NCBI RefSeq assembly: GCF_020966755.1
Contig: NZ_JAJKFT010000010.1
Location: 2,258,720-2,322,719 of the forward strand
Source of the DNA: Blastopirellula sediminis
GTDB taxonomy: Bacteria; Planctomycetota; Planctomycetia; Pirellulales; Pirellulaceae
Direction of reading: 5' to 3'
Length of the DNA: 64,000 nt
Shown here: piece by piece, positions 21,551-30,144 of the stretch
Layout of the letters: each line of letters opens with the position of its first letter
How positions within the stretch are numbered: position 1 is the stretch's first letter
Notes under the pieces: generated by a model
Databases searched by the model: none
The model's input: the letters and a program-made list of their open reading frames with translations, nothing else
What the model was told of the DNA's origin: nothing
Translations under genes and position numbers: made by a program

Positions 21551-22837
21551 TTACGCCACTTCGGTTTCCGCTTCCGCGACGTAGTCCTTGCCGCTGCGGG
21601 CGGCGAGGATCACCAACAGCACGCCGACGCCCATCAGTCCGGCGGCGACATAAGCGGGCAGCGTCAGCGAGATCTTTAAAAGCGGAATCCCCAAGCCCGA
21701 TCCGACGATGCGGGCCATCGAGTTGACGCTTTGCGCCATGCCCAGGATGCCCCCTTGTTTCTCTGGATCGGTTCGCCGCGACAGCAGCGAGTTGAGCGAC
21801 GGCGTGACGAAGGCGAAGCCGCTCACGACGATCGCCAGCGCTCCAAAGAGCAAGCCGGTCGAGCCAGAGTGGGCGGCGCCCGCGATCATCAGAAATCCGA
21901 CGATCTGGGCGATGCCGCCGCCGGCCGCCAGTGAGCCTTCCGAAATACGTCCTGCCAATCGGCGTACGATACCTCCTTGCACGATGGCGAGCGTGAAACC
22001 AATAAACGCGAACGTCAAACAGACCTGTCCAAACGAAAAATGGAACTTGCTGTTTTCTAAGTGGCTTCCCGAAATCATCAGCCCGAGCGTCGTTTCAAAA
22101 TTGGCGAACGAAAAGACGCAGACGAAGAAGGCGATCAAGAGCCCGCCGATCGATTTGGTCTTCAGCGCCGAACCAAGCGAAGCGAGGGAAAACCCGCGAT
22201 GCGTATGTTCTCGATTGGCGGCCGACTCTTTCGGCAGCGACTCCGGCAGTTTGAACCAGGCGAGCGCCAAAGCTCCGGCCGACAAAATCGCAGCGACGTA
22301 ACCAGGCCAACCACCGGGATCGCCTTCGCCGGTCGGAACGGCCAAAAAGCCGACGAGCGGACCAAAGGTAAAGCCAAGACCAAACGCCATCCCGATCAGC
22401 GCCATCCCTTTCGGGCGATTCTCGAGACTGGTCGTATCGGCGATGTAGGCCTGAGCGGTCGAAATCGTCGCCCCGGCGATGCCGGCGCCGATGCGGGCGA
22501 CGAACAACAGCCAGACGCATTCGATTTCTGTGGCAATGCCGAAGATCGCGTAAAAGATCACGCTTCCCAATAGCCCGATCATGATCACCGGGCGACGTCC
22601 AATTCGATCGGACAAGCGACCCCAGAAAGGCGCAAAGAGAAATTGCATCGCCGAGAAGCTGGCCATCAACAGGCCGAGCGTGATTCCATGTTCGTCGACG
22701 CCGAACTGGTCCGCATAAATTGGCAACAGCGGCAGGACGATCCCGAACCCCAGCAAGTCGATGAAGACCGTCAGAAAGACGACCGCCAACGAGCCGCGGC
22801 TGGCGTTTTCGATTTTCTCGGCAGGTGCAGAACTCAT
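21551..22837 (-). CDS. MFS drug-efflux-type transporter (TetA-like)
   Basis: 428-residue, 12-helix major facilitator protein. FIDLLGFGIVLPLLPIYA is the typical first helix of the DHA1 (TetA-like) group, followed by the loop signature GRLSDRIGRRPVIM. A second-half helix set starts near residue 225 after a charged central loop. Proton-driven efflux of a small molecule is the usual role; the substrate is unknown. No SD is visible before ATG 22837. It is divergent from the PaaK-like gene with a 146-base gap. Confidence 0.9.
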   Translation of the reverse strand: MSSAPAEKIENASRGSLAVVFLTVFIDLLGFGIVLPLLPIYADQFGVDEHGITLGLLMASFSAMQFLFAPFWGRLSDRIGRRPVIMIGLLGSVIFYAIFGIATEIECVWLLFVARIGAGIAGATISTAQAYIADTTSLENRPKGMALIGMAFGLGFTFGPLVGFLAVPTGEGDPGGWPGYVAAILSAGALALAWFKLPESLPKESAANREHTHRGFSLASLGSALKTKSIGGLLIAFFVCVFSFANFETTLGLMISGSHLENSKFHFSFGQVCLTFAFIGFTLAIVQGGIVRRLAGRISEGSLAAGGGIAQIVGFLMIAGAAHSGSTGLLFGALAIVVSGFAFVTPSLNSLLSRRTDPEKQGGILGMAQSVNSMARIVGSGLGIPLLKISLTLPAYVAAGLMGVGVLLVILAARSGKDYVAEAETEVA

Positions 22838-22983
22838 GCGTCGCGTTGGTTTCGAGGGTGATGGCGGGCGCCGGGAGGAAAAGGGCTTATTGTAGCCTAG
22901 TTCCCCTTTTCTGGTCAGCGGCAGTCGGCGAGGAGGAAAAGGGTCGACTTTCCGCGAGTCGCCGCACTTCCTATGATGCAGGC

Positions 22984-24267
22984 ATGACTACCTATACCTC
23001 TGCCCAGCGAGACGAACTTCGCCGTCTCAATGCGTCGCAACTCGCCGCTCACCAGTTAGCGAAATTTAACGCGCTGGTCGAAGAAATCCTGCCTCACAAC
23101 GCGTTTTACGCCGAGAAGCTGGGATCGCTTCACCGTCCGCTGACGTCGCTCGACGAGATCGCCGGCTTGCCGTTCACGTTCAAAGACGAGCTGGTGGGCA
23201 AGGTCGAAAGCGGCGATCTGGCCGCCAACCGGACCTATCCGCTGGAGCATTACGTCCGCTTTCACCGTACCAGCGGCACGCGAGGGCGTCCGATGGTGGT
23301 GCTCGACACGGCGACCGACTGGAAGTGGTGGCTCGACGGCTGGCAATTCGTGCTCGACGCGGCCGAACTTGGTCCCGAGGATCGCTGCTTCTTGGCCTTC
23401 AGCTTCGGGCCGTTCGTGGGGTTCTGGAGCGCCTTTGACGCGGTAGCGGCTCGCGGCTGTTTGGCGATTCCGAGCGGCGGCCTCAGTACGTCGGCTCGCT
23501 TGGAACTGATTCGGCAGAACCGCGCGACGGCGCTCTTTTGTACGCCAACGTACGCTCTGCATCTGGCCGAAGTCGCTCATCAGCAAAAGCTGGATATCGC
23601 CGACACAAATGTCCATCGAATTATTTTGGCCGGCGAGCCTGGCGGTTCGATCCCCAGCGTCCGGCAAAAGATTGAGTCGGCCTGGAACGCCAAGGTGATT
23701 GATCATACCGGCGCCACGGAGATCGGCCCGTGGGGCTTTTCGGACGACAAGCAGCGCGGCGTCTACGTCAACGAAGCCTTCTTCCTGCCGGAGTTCATCT
23801 CGGTCGAAACGGGACGTGCGGCTGGGGAACAAGAACTGTCGGAGCTGGTCATCACTACGCTTGGTCGTTTCGGCGCCCCGGTGATTCGTTACCGGACCGG
23901 CGATCTGGTTCGGCCCAGTTGGAATCATAACGGGCCGTGCAACTTCGTGTTGCTTGAAGGAGGCGTGCTGGGACGCGCGGACGACATGCTGATCATCCGC
24001 GGCGTGAACGTCTTCCCGTCGTCGGTCGAACAGATCGTGCGCGGCTTCCCCGAAGTGGTCGAGTTCCGGATGACCGCCTTCAAGCAAGGACAGATGGATC
24101 AACTGTCGGTCGAGATCGAAGATCGTCTCAATCGGCCCGAACGCGTTGCGAAAGAGTTGCAAATCCGTCTCGGTCTGCGGATCGAGGTTACTTCAGTCGA
24201 GATCGGCTCGCTTCCTCGGTTCGAGGGGAAGGGGCGCCGCTTTGTGGATCAACGAAATGCCTCCTGA
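22984..24267 (+). CDS. PaaK-like acyl-CoA ligase / adenylating enzyme
   Basis: 427 residues of the ANL superfamily, phenylacetate-CoA ligase branch. Adenylation motifs are all present: RTSGTRGRPMVV (phosphate loop), DHTGATEIGPWG, IRYRTGDLVRPSW, GRADDMLIIRGVNVFPS, and a C-terminal Lys in FEGKGRRFVDQ. The substrate is an unknown carboxylic acid. ATG 22984 is used because the upstream open frame has no homology. The next gene overlaps its stop by 11 bases, so the two are translationally coupled. Confidence 0.87.
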   Translation: MTTYTSAQRDELRRLNASQLAAHQLAKFNALVEEILPHNAFYAEKLGSLHRPLTSLDEIAGLPFTFKDELVGKVESGDLAANRTYPLEHYVRFHRTSGTRGRPMVVLDTATDWKWWLDGWQFVLDAAELGPEDRCFLAFSFGPFVGFWSAFDAVAARGCLAIPSGGLSTSARLELIRQNRATALFCTPTYALHLAEVAHQQKLDIADTNVHRIILAGEPGGSIPSVRQKIESAWNAKVIDHTGATEIGPWGFSDDKQRGVYVNEAFFLPEFISVETGRAAGEQELSELVITTLGRFGAPVIRYRTGDLVRPSWNHNGPCNFVLLEGGVLGRADDMLIIRGVNVFPSSVEQIVRGFPEVVEFRMTAFKQGQMDQLSVEIEDRLNRPERVAKELQIRLGLRIEVTSVEIGSLPRFEGKGRRFVDQRNAS

Positions 24268-25489
24268 ATTCGTCGCGCGCTGCCGCGAGCAATTTCCGGC
24301 TCTCCGTCGCCTGATGCATGGCCGCGAAATTGTCTACTTTGATGGTCCCGCCGGGACCCAGGTTCCGCAAAGCGTCGCCGATGCGGTCAGCGATTACTTA
24401 CTGCGACACAACGCGAACACGCATGGCGCCTTCGCGACCAGTCGCGAGACCGACGCGCTGATGGATGATGCGCATGCCGCCGTCGCCGATCTGCTGGGCG
24501 CCAACTATTCGGACTTGATCGCCTTTGGCGCCAACATGACCAGTTTGACGTTCGCCCTGTCGCGGGCTTTGGCTCGTACGTGGGAGCCCGGCGATGAAGT
24601 GATCGTCTCTCACTTGGATCATGACGCCAACTTCAGTCCGTGGGTCCTTGCGGCGCAAGACGCTGGGGCGATCGTCAAAGAGATCGGCGTCAACGTCGAG
24701 GACTGCACGCTCGACATGGACGACTTCCGGAGCAAGCTGTCGAGCAAGACGAAGCTGGTCGCCGTCGGCTGTGCGTCGAACGCCGTCGGCTCGATCAATC
24801 CGGTGGCCGAGATCACGCGACTGGCGCATGAGGTCGGGGCGCTCGTCTTTTTGGACGCGGTGCACTACTCGCCCCACGCGCCGATCGACGTCTCCGATTG
24901 GGGCTGCGATTTCCTCGCTTGTTCGGCCTACAAGTTCTTTGGTCCGCACGTCGGCATTTTGTACGGCAAGCGGATGCTGATGGAGACGCTGCGGCCGTAC
25001 AAGTTACGCCCGGCGCCGGAGAATCTGCCTGGTCGCTGGATGACCGGCACGCAAAACTTTGAAGGGATCGCCGGCGTCGTCGCTGCGATTGAGTACATCT
25101 CGCAAATCGCCGGCGGCAGCGGAACCCGCCGCGATCAACTGCAAGCGAGCTACGCCAAGATCGTCGCGTACGAGCAAACGCTGAGCGCGCAGATGCTCAA
25201 CGGTTTGGCGGCGATTCCCGAAGTGAAGGTATACGGCATCACCGATACGAAGCGGCTCGGCGAGCGTCTGCCGACATTTTCGATTCGGCATCAGGCGCTG
25301 CCGCCGAAGCGACTGGCGCAATATCTCGGCGAGCAGGGAGTCTTCGCGTGGCATGGCAACTACTACGCGTTGCCGCTGACCGAAGTGCTTGGGCTGGAGC
25401 CGGAAGGCGCCGTGCGACTCGGCATGGTTCATTACAACACGCCGGACGAAGTCACGCGGGTGTTGGATCTGTTGCGGGAGCTGAAGTAG
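24257..25489 (+). CDS. class V aminotransferase-fold, cysteine desulfurase-like protein without catalytic Cys
   Basis: 410-residue PLP fold-type I protein of the cysteine desulfurase-like (TIGR01976-type) group. PLP features: HLDHDAN, VGCASNAVGS, FLDAVHYSPH with the Asp, and SAYKFFGPH with the Schiff-base Lys. In SufS-type enzymes a loop near the end carries the persulfide Cys (H-C-A-x-P); here the matching place reads GNYYALPL, so there is no Cys. A sulfur-transfer role is therefore unlikely; lyase or transaminase chemistry is possible. ATG 24257 overlaps the ligase stop by 11 bases; the DUF971 gene starts 4 bases after its own stop. Confidence 0.88.
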   Translation: MPPEFVARCREQFPALRRLMHGREIVYFDGPAGTQVPQSVADAVSDYLLRHNANTHGAFATSRETDALMDDAHAAVADLLGANYSDLIAFGANMTSLTFALSRALARTWEPGDEVIVSHLDHDANFSPWVLAAQDAGAIVKEIGVNVEDCTLDMDDFRSKLSSKTKLVAVGCASNAVGSINPVAEITRLAHEVGALVFLDAVHYSPHAPIDVSDWGCDFLACSAYKFFGPHVGILYGKRMLMETLRPYKLRPAPENLPGRWMTGTQNFEGIAGVVAAIEYISQIAGGSGTRRDQLQASYAKIVAYEQTLSAQMLNGLAAIPEVKVYGITDTKRLGERLPTFSIRHQALPPKRLAQYLGEQGVFAWHGNYYALPLTEVLGLEPEGAVRLGMVHYNTPDEVTRVLDLLRELK

Positions 25490-25492
25490 ACG

Positions 25493-25813
25493 ATGTCCGC
25501 ATTTCCGCAGCAGTTAAAGCTTTTAGACGACGGGCGACTGTGGATCGAGTGGTCCGATGGCGCCCAGCTGGTCTATCCGGTGCGGATGCTTCGCGATCAG
25601 AGTCCTGATGCGCTGACGATGGAGAAGGCCCGTTTGGAAGCGGAGAAACCAGCGAATGTGCTGCCGATCCTGCGTCCCGAAGAACTGGCGCCGCTGCGCA
25701 TCACCGGCATGAACCCAATCGGGCGTTACGCCTATCAGATCAAGTTCAGCGACGGACATGATTCAGGGATCTACACGTACGAGTATCTGTACGCGCTCGG
25801 CACGCCGGCTTGA
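25493..25813 (+). CDS. DUF971 (GBBH-like N-terminal domain) protein
   Basis: 106 residues forming one DUF971 domain, the small metal-binding N-terminal module of gamma-butyrobetaine/trimethyllysine hydroxylases, found alone in many bacteria. It shows LWIEWSDGAQLVYPVRMLRD and the closing IKFSDGHDSGIYTYEYL. The usual zinc-ligand cysteines of the longer eukaryotic versions are not evident. In other bacteria it often travels with Mrp/ApbC or Fe-S genes. Here it is the last gene of the ligase-aminotransferase operon, three bases after the stop. Confidence 0.85.
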   Translation: MSAFPQQLKLLDDGRLWIEWSDGAQLVYPVRMLRDQSPDALTMEKARLEAEKPANVLPILRPEELAPLRITGMNPIGRYAYQIKFSDGHDSGIYTYEYLYALGTPA

Positions 25814-25817
25814 TTAG

Positions 25818-25909
25818 AACATCATCAGGCCTGGTGCCATGCTCTTGCGGCGTCTTCGCCGGATGAGCATGTCTTTGTCCTGTTCGAGCAACCGCTAAAA
25901 CATCATCAG
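25818..25909. repeat. palindromic REP-like element flanked by an 11-base direct repeat
   Basis: The element at 25832-25876 begins TGGTGCCATGCTC and ends TGAGCATGTCTTT; ATGCTC/GAGCAT and GGCG/CGCC pair to give a stem-loop with loop TCTT. Two more copies lie at 47.5 kb. AACATCATCAG occurs on both sides (25818-25828 and 25899-25909). The second copy is the last codons of the minus-strand gene ending at 25895; the first copy repeats those codons, including a stop codon. Confidence 0.8.
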
Positions 25910-26545
25910 CTCGCGCCATTCCAGCGCCGCCAGATCGGGCCGTCGCAGCAGCTGCAAGAATACCACCACGGTGATCGACACGGCGATCGTCAACAGAATG
26001 CCGCCGTACGGGTTGGGGGTCGTCGTCTCGCGACGTAGTGCGCCTCCTAGAGCCAACTCCAGTCGTCGCCATGACAGAAAGTCTTGGCGGCTGCCGACCG
26101 AGTTGATCTGCACGTTTCGCATCGCCGTCGATTCTTCCAGCACCAGGTGAATGCCGAGCGTCGGGAAGAGAATCGCATCGCCGGACCAGCGAGCTTCTGG
26201 ATCGAGTTCGTTCGCCACGCGACGGAGGACCGGTTTCAGCTGATCGATCGTCGAGTTGAAGACGACCAACCGCGGCTTTTCCATCAGCACCCAAAAGGTG
26301 ACCGCCAGGAAGTAGAGCGATAGCATCAGTAGCCAGATATAAGGCCCGAACAGGGCCGCGGCGTTATCGGGCAGGAAGAGCTTCATCGGCCCGGCGATCA
26401 TCAGGCCGACCACCGCCACGCCGAGCGCATACGAATCGCGACCGCCGGTCGTGAGAAACGGACGCCGCGACAAGTTGATCGCCCCCAGCAAAAACATGTA
26501 GGCGGCCAGCGGGCACAACGCGATGCATAGGTGAAGTGGATTCAT
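25895..26545 (-). CDS. membrane protein of unknown function
   Basis: 216 residues. Hydrophobic segments lie near residues 4-22, 38-55, 66-90 and 185-203, with a soluble loop of about 90 residues between the third and fourth (VFNSTIDQLKPVLRRVANEL, then ILFPTLGIHLVLEES). ATG 26545 is preferred over an upstream ATG at 26581 because the first helix starts there. I do not recognise the family. Its stop codon lies in one arm of the direct repeat around a REP-like element, so its 3' end looks like an insertion site. Confidence 0.72.
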   Translation of the reverse strand: MNPLHLCIALCPLAAYMFLLGAINLSRRPFLTTGGRDSYALGVAVVGLMIAGPMKLFLPDNAAALFGPYIWLLMLSLYFLAVTFWVLMEKPRLVVFNSTIDQLKPVLRRVANELDPEARWSGDAILFPTLGIHLVLEESTAMRNVQINSVGSRQDFLSWRRLELALGGALRRETTTPNPYGGILLTIAVSITVVVFLQLLRRPDLAALEWRELMMF

Positions 26546-26846
26546 TCCGCACTTTTCAGCCGAGACGTCAGCGGCAACCAAACCTGGCGACCGCCGAGGG
26601 GGAAAACTTCGATTCTAAGGTCGATCGGCTCCTTTGGCCACGACTTGGCCCGCGTGACCTGGCCGATTATGCCGAAGGTATCGCCCCTTTTTTCCGGCCG
26701 AAACCTCTTTTTGGGTCGGTAGTTGCGTCCCAAGCCCTTCCCACTTAAAATGCGAAATTCCCAGGTAGGACGGAGCTTGCTCCTATAACCTACCAAAGAG
26801 CAGACCGCGAACCGCCCCCGGGCGAACGTGGTCCTGAATTTGCCTT
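26546..26846. other. intergenic region upstream of tRNA-Leu
   Basis: 301 bases between a minus-strand gene and tRNA-Leu. It contains a small palindrome (GGAGCTTGCTCC) and a CTATAAC box about 60 bases before the tRNA that could be a -10. Nothing else is convincing. Confidence 0.4.
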
Positions 26847-26930
26847 GCCGGAGTGGCGGAATTGGCAGACGCGCTGGATTCAAAATCCAGTTCTCGCAAG
26901 GGAGTGTGGGTTCGATTCCCACCTCCGGCA
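26847..26930 (+). tRNA. tRNA-Leu(CAA)
   Basis: 84 bases. Acceptor arms GCCGGAG and CTCCGGC pair perfectly with discriminator A at 26930. The D arm has AATTGGCAGAC, the anticodon stem CTGGA/TCCAG encloses loop TTCAAAA (anticodon CAA), a long variable arm follows as expected for a class II tRNA, and the T arm is GTGGGTTCGATTCCCAC. CCA is not encoded. A terminator lies 31 bases downstream. Confidence 0.97.
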
Positions 26931-26960
26931 CTAAAAACGCTGTTAGCGTAACGATTTACG

Positions 26961-26997
26961 AAAAACGCCCGATGCTCGCCGCATCGGGCGTTTTTTT
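26961..26997 (+). terminator. intrinsic terminator of tRNA-Leu
   Basis: ACGCCCGATGC and GCATCGGGCGT pair around a 5-base loop, followed by T7. The upstream A-run would pair with the T-run. Confidence 0.92.
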
Positions 26998-27108
26998 GTT
27001 GATCTGGCTGCAAGTCAGCCTTGTATGTGGGGTTTCCTCTCGGCTCTGGATGTCTAGTCTTTTAGGCAGCCCACATTCCATGTCTTCCAACCACACGGAG
27101 CAACCCGC

Positions 27109-28137
27109 ATGAAAACCCGCCCTCTCGGACAATCTGGAATTGAAGCCTCCGTCGTCGCTTTTGGAGCGTGGGCCATCGGCGGTTGGACTTGGGGGGGCGC
27201 GGATGAGAAGGAGTCGATCGCTGCGATTCATGCGTTTCTCGACGCCGGGGGTAATTTGATTGATACGGCGCCGGTCTATGGGTTTGGCGCCAGTGAAGAA
27301 GTGGTTGGCAAAGCGATCGCCGATCGACGTGACAAAGTGGTGCTGGCGACCAAGTGCTCGATGCGGTGGGATCTGAGCGACGAGCAAGTGAAGCGAGCGA
27401 AGAAGCGGTTTTCGACCACGCGGCAAAACGTCGACTGGAGCGGCGAGAAGACGGAGGAGAGTTTCGACGTCTACATCTACAGCGGCCGCGACGGGATTCG
27501 CCAGGAAGTGGAGCGGAGCCTGAAGCGTTTGCAAACCGACGTGATCGATCTCTATCAAACGCATTGGCAGTTGGATGCGACGCCGATAGAAGAGCGGATG
27601 GGTGCGCTCGAAGAACTGAAGAAAGAAGGAAAGATCCGTGCGATCGGCGTATCGAATGCGACGCCGGAGCAGATGGACGAGTATCGCAAATACGGCCAGC
27701 TCGACTCGGACCAGGAAAAATACTCGATGCTCGATCGCGGCATGGAGTCGACGAACCTGGCCAAGTGCGCGAGCGACAACATTGCGTTTCTCGCCTACAG
27801 CCCGCTTGCGCAAGGTCTGCTCACCGGCAAGATTACGCCGGAGCGCGAGTACGCTGAAGGAGATCAGCGGCTATTCAAAGAGCGATTCAAGCCGGACAAC
27901 GTTCGCCAGGTGCTCGCCATGCTCGAGCCGATGCAGGCGATCGCTGCGCGTCACCAGATCAGCTTGTCGCAGTTGACGATGGCCTGGACGCTGGCGCAGC
28001 GCGGTTGTTCGCACGTCCTCTGCGGCGCTCGAACTCCGCAGCAAGCGATCGATAACGCCGGAGCGGGGAGCGTCGAACTGAGCGGCGAAGAACTGGCCGC
28101 AATCACCGCGGCCGTGACCAGCTATCGCGGCGTGTAG
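27109..28137 (+). CDS. aldo/keto reductase
   Basis: 342-residue NADPH-dependent TIM-barrel reductase of carbonyls to alcohols. The catalytic tetrad is visible: Asp in NLIDTAPVYGFG, Tyr in the same segment, Lys in VLATKCSMRW, and His in YQTHWQLD. The late cofactor segment is RTPQQAIDNAGA. The group resembles general-stress / YajO-type reductases; substrate unknown. GGAG lies 9 bases before ATG. Single gene. Confidence 0.92.
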   Translation: MKTRPLGQSGIEASVVAFGAWAIGGWTWGGADEKESIAAIHAFLDAGGNLIDTAPVYGFGASEEVVGKAIADRRDKVVLATKCSMRWDLSDEQVKRAKKRFSTTRQNVDWSGEKTEESFDVYIYSGRDGIRQEVERSLKRLQTDVIDLYQTHWQLDATPIEERMGALEELKKEGKIRAIGVSNATPEQMDEYRKYGQLDSDQEKYSMLDRGMESTNLAKCASDNIAFLAYSPLAQGLLTGKITPEREYAEGDQRLFKERFKPDNVRQVLAMLEPMQAIAARHQISLSQLTMAWTLAQRGCSHVLCGARTPQQAIDNAGAGSVELSGEELAAITAAVTSYRGV

Positions 28138-28139
28138 CG

Positions 28140-28158
28140 AGAAGTTTTTAGAACTTCT
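28140..28158 (+). terminator. weak hairpin after the aldo/keto reductase
   Basis: AGAAGTT and AACTTCT pair around a 5-base loop 3 bases after the stop; only two T residues follow directly before GC sequence, so terminator function is doubtful. Confidence 0.3.
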
Positions 28159-28311
28159 TGCGCCGTTCTGAAGAATTACTTTGCGAGTAGCGGGGGAAGA
28201 CGTATCTTACTTCTTGCGCAGGAACTGCTCGAAATTGCGCAATTTCGGCCGTTTTGGGCGATCGATTTCCCGTATTTCGGCTCCTGCCCCCCACCTTCAT
28301 CTTTCGTTAAC

Positions 28312-28341
28312 TTGATCCGCCGCAGTCGGGTCAAGTAGACT
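28312..28341 (+). promoter_or_regulatory. candidate promoter of the phoD-like gene
   Basis: TTGATC, 18-base spacer, TAGACT, 91 bases upstream of the ATG at 28432. No Pho box (repeated CTGTCAT-type 7-mers) was recognised. Confidence 0.35.
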
Positions 28342-28431
28342 CGCGATAGTGTCGAACAGTCAACAAAGTTGATTGAACCGCCACTTGCTTCCCGCACTCC
28401 CATCCCGCCACTGCTTTTGGAGTTCCGTCCA

Positions 28432-30021
28432 ATGTGCGCCCAACGTATTCATATCCCCGGCCGTACCTGGAATCGTCGTCAGGTTTTGGCCCTTGGCGGC
28501 TCGATGTTGGCCGCGTGGCCGACGTTGGGTGGAGTCGCTTCGGCGGCGTTTCGCCGGAACGTTGGGCTAGGCGACTATCCGTTTTCGCTGGGGGTCGCTT
28601 CGGGCGATCCGAGCCCGGACGGTTTTGTCGTGTGGACTCGTCTGGCGCCGAAGCCGCTGGAGCATGACGGCGGGATGCCGACCGAAAACGTGGAAGTCCG
28701 CTGGACCGTCTGTCACGACGAAGCGATGACCAAGGTCGCCGCTCAGGGGACTGCGATCGCGACGCCCGACATGGGACACGCGGTCCATGTCGAAGTGCCG
28801 GGGCTCGATCCGAATCGCTGGTACTTCTACCAATTCGCCGCCGCCGGCGAAGTCAGCCCGAAGGGACGTGCTCGCACGGCGCCGAACCCGAACGACATGT
28901 TGTCGCAACTGAAGTTCGCGTTCGCCTCGTGTCAGCATTATGAGTCCGGCTACTACACCGCCTACGACCATATGGTGCAGGAAGGGTTCGACGTCGTCGC
29001 GCACCTGGGGGACTACATCTACGAACGAGAGGGGAAAGAAGGGAAGCTCCGCGTGCATGCCGGACCGTACATCGATAGCCTCGGCGACTATCGCGTGCGT
29101 CACGCGCAGTACAAGACCGATCCGCATCTCCAGGCCGCACATGCGATGTGCCCGTGGTTGGTGACCTGGGACGATCATGAATTTGATAACAACTGCGCCG
29201 GCGACGTTCCCGAGCATCCCGAAGCGAAACGGAACCAAGGCGACAAGTTCATGCAGCGTCGCGCTCGCGCCTACAAAGCGTATTACGAAAACATGCCCCT
29301 TCGCTCGGCCCAACTGCCGACCGGACCTGACATGCAACTGTATCGCAGCGTGAAGTTCGGCCGTCTGGTCGACTTCGACGTGCTGGATACGCGACAGTAT
29401 CGGACCGATCAGCCGTGCGGCGACGGAAACAAGCCGCCGTGCGACGAAGTTTTCAATCCGGAAGCGACGATTCTCGGCGCGAAGCAGGAAGATTGGCTGA
29501 CCCATCAGTTCGAGAATTCCGACAGCGTCTGGAATGTGCTCGCTCAGCAAGTGATGATGGGACGCGTCGATCGCGATTCGAGCGAAAAGGTCTCCTACTC
29601 GATGGATCAGTGGCCGGGTTACGAAGTTAATCGACTGCGGATGCTGAACTTCTTCAAGCAACATCCGGACAAGAACCCGGTCGTCCTCACTGGCGACATT
29701 CACTGCAACTGGGCGAACGACCTGCAGGTTAACTGCGAGGACGTCGATTCGCCGGCTGTCGCCGTCGAGTTCGTCGGTACGTCGATCACCTCAGGCGGCG
29801 ATGGCTCCGAGCAGCGAGACGACACGCCGCTGGTGCTCGCCCAGAACCCGTTCGTGAAGTTCAACAACTACGAACGGGGCTACGTCGCTTGTGAGATTTC
29901 GCCGAAGACCTGGACGACTCACTACCGCACGGTGCCGTTCGTCACCAAGCCGGGCGCTCCGCTCAACACGCGAGCCAGCTTCGTCGTCGAAGCCGGCAAG
30001 CCGGGCTTGAATCAAGCGTAA
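28432..30021 (+). CDS. PhoD-type alkaline phosphatase / phosphodiesterase
   Basis: 529 residues, Tat-exported: NRRQVLALGGSMLAAW at residues about 14-29 is a twin-arginine signal. An N-terminal Fn3-like PhoD_N domain (SLGVASGDPSPDGFVVWTRL) precedes the metallophosphatase domain with FASCQHYESG, VAHLGDYIYE, WDDHEFDNN, LDTRQYRTDQP and VVLTGDIHCNWAND, which supply the Fe/Ca ligands in Bacillus PhoD. It should release phosphate from esters outside the cytoplasm. GGAG lies 9 bases before ATG 28432; the open frame upstream lacks the Tat signal order. A strong terminator follows. Confidence 0.92.
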   Translation: MCAQRIHIPGRTWNRRQVLALGGSMLAAWPTLGGVASAAFRRNVGLGDYPFSLGVASGDPSPDGFVVWTRLAPKPLEHDGGMPTENVEVRWTVCHDEAMTKVAAQGTAIATPDMGHAVHVEVPGLDPNRWYFYQFAAAGEVSPKGRARTAPNPNDMLSQLKFAFASCQHYESGYYTAYDHMVQEGFDVVAHLGDYIYEREGKEGKLRVHAGPYIDSLGDYRVRHAQYKTDPHLQAAHAMCPWLVTWDDHEFDNNCAGDVPEHPEAKRNQGDKFMQRRARAYKAYYENMPLRSAQLPTGPDMQLYRSVKFGRLVDFDVLDTRQYRTDQPCGDGNKPPCDEVFNPEATILGAKQEDWLTHQFENSDSVWNVLAQQVMMGRVDRDSSEKVSYSMDQWPGYEVNRLRMLNFFKQHPDKNPVVLTGDIHCNWANDLQVNCEDVDSPAVAVEFVGTSITSGGDGSEQRDDTPLVLAQNPFVKFNNYERGYVACEISPKTWTTHYRTVPFVTKPGAPLNTRASFVVEAGKPGLNQA

Positions 30022-30053
30022 GCCCGACGCGCCAAAGAACCACGGTGGACCCG

Positions 30054-30086
30054 CGCCTCGGTCGATTGACCGGGGCGTTTTTTTTT
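30054..30086 (+). terminator. intrinsic terminator after the PhoD gene
   Basis: CGCCTCGGTC and GACCGGGGCG pair (one T-G) around GATT and run into nine T residues. Confidence 0.92.
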
Positions 30087-30144
30087 GAGTGGACAACACA
30101 TTCCCTCGGCTCGCGCCTCGGGCTACGATGCGCGGCGAACGGAC

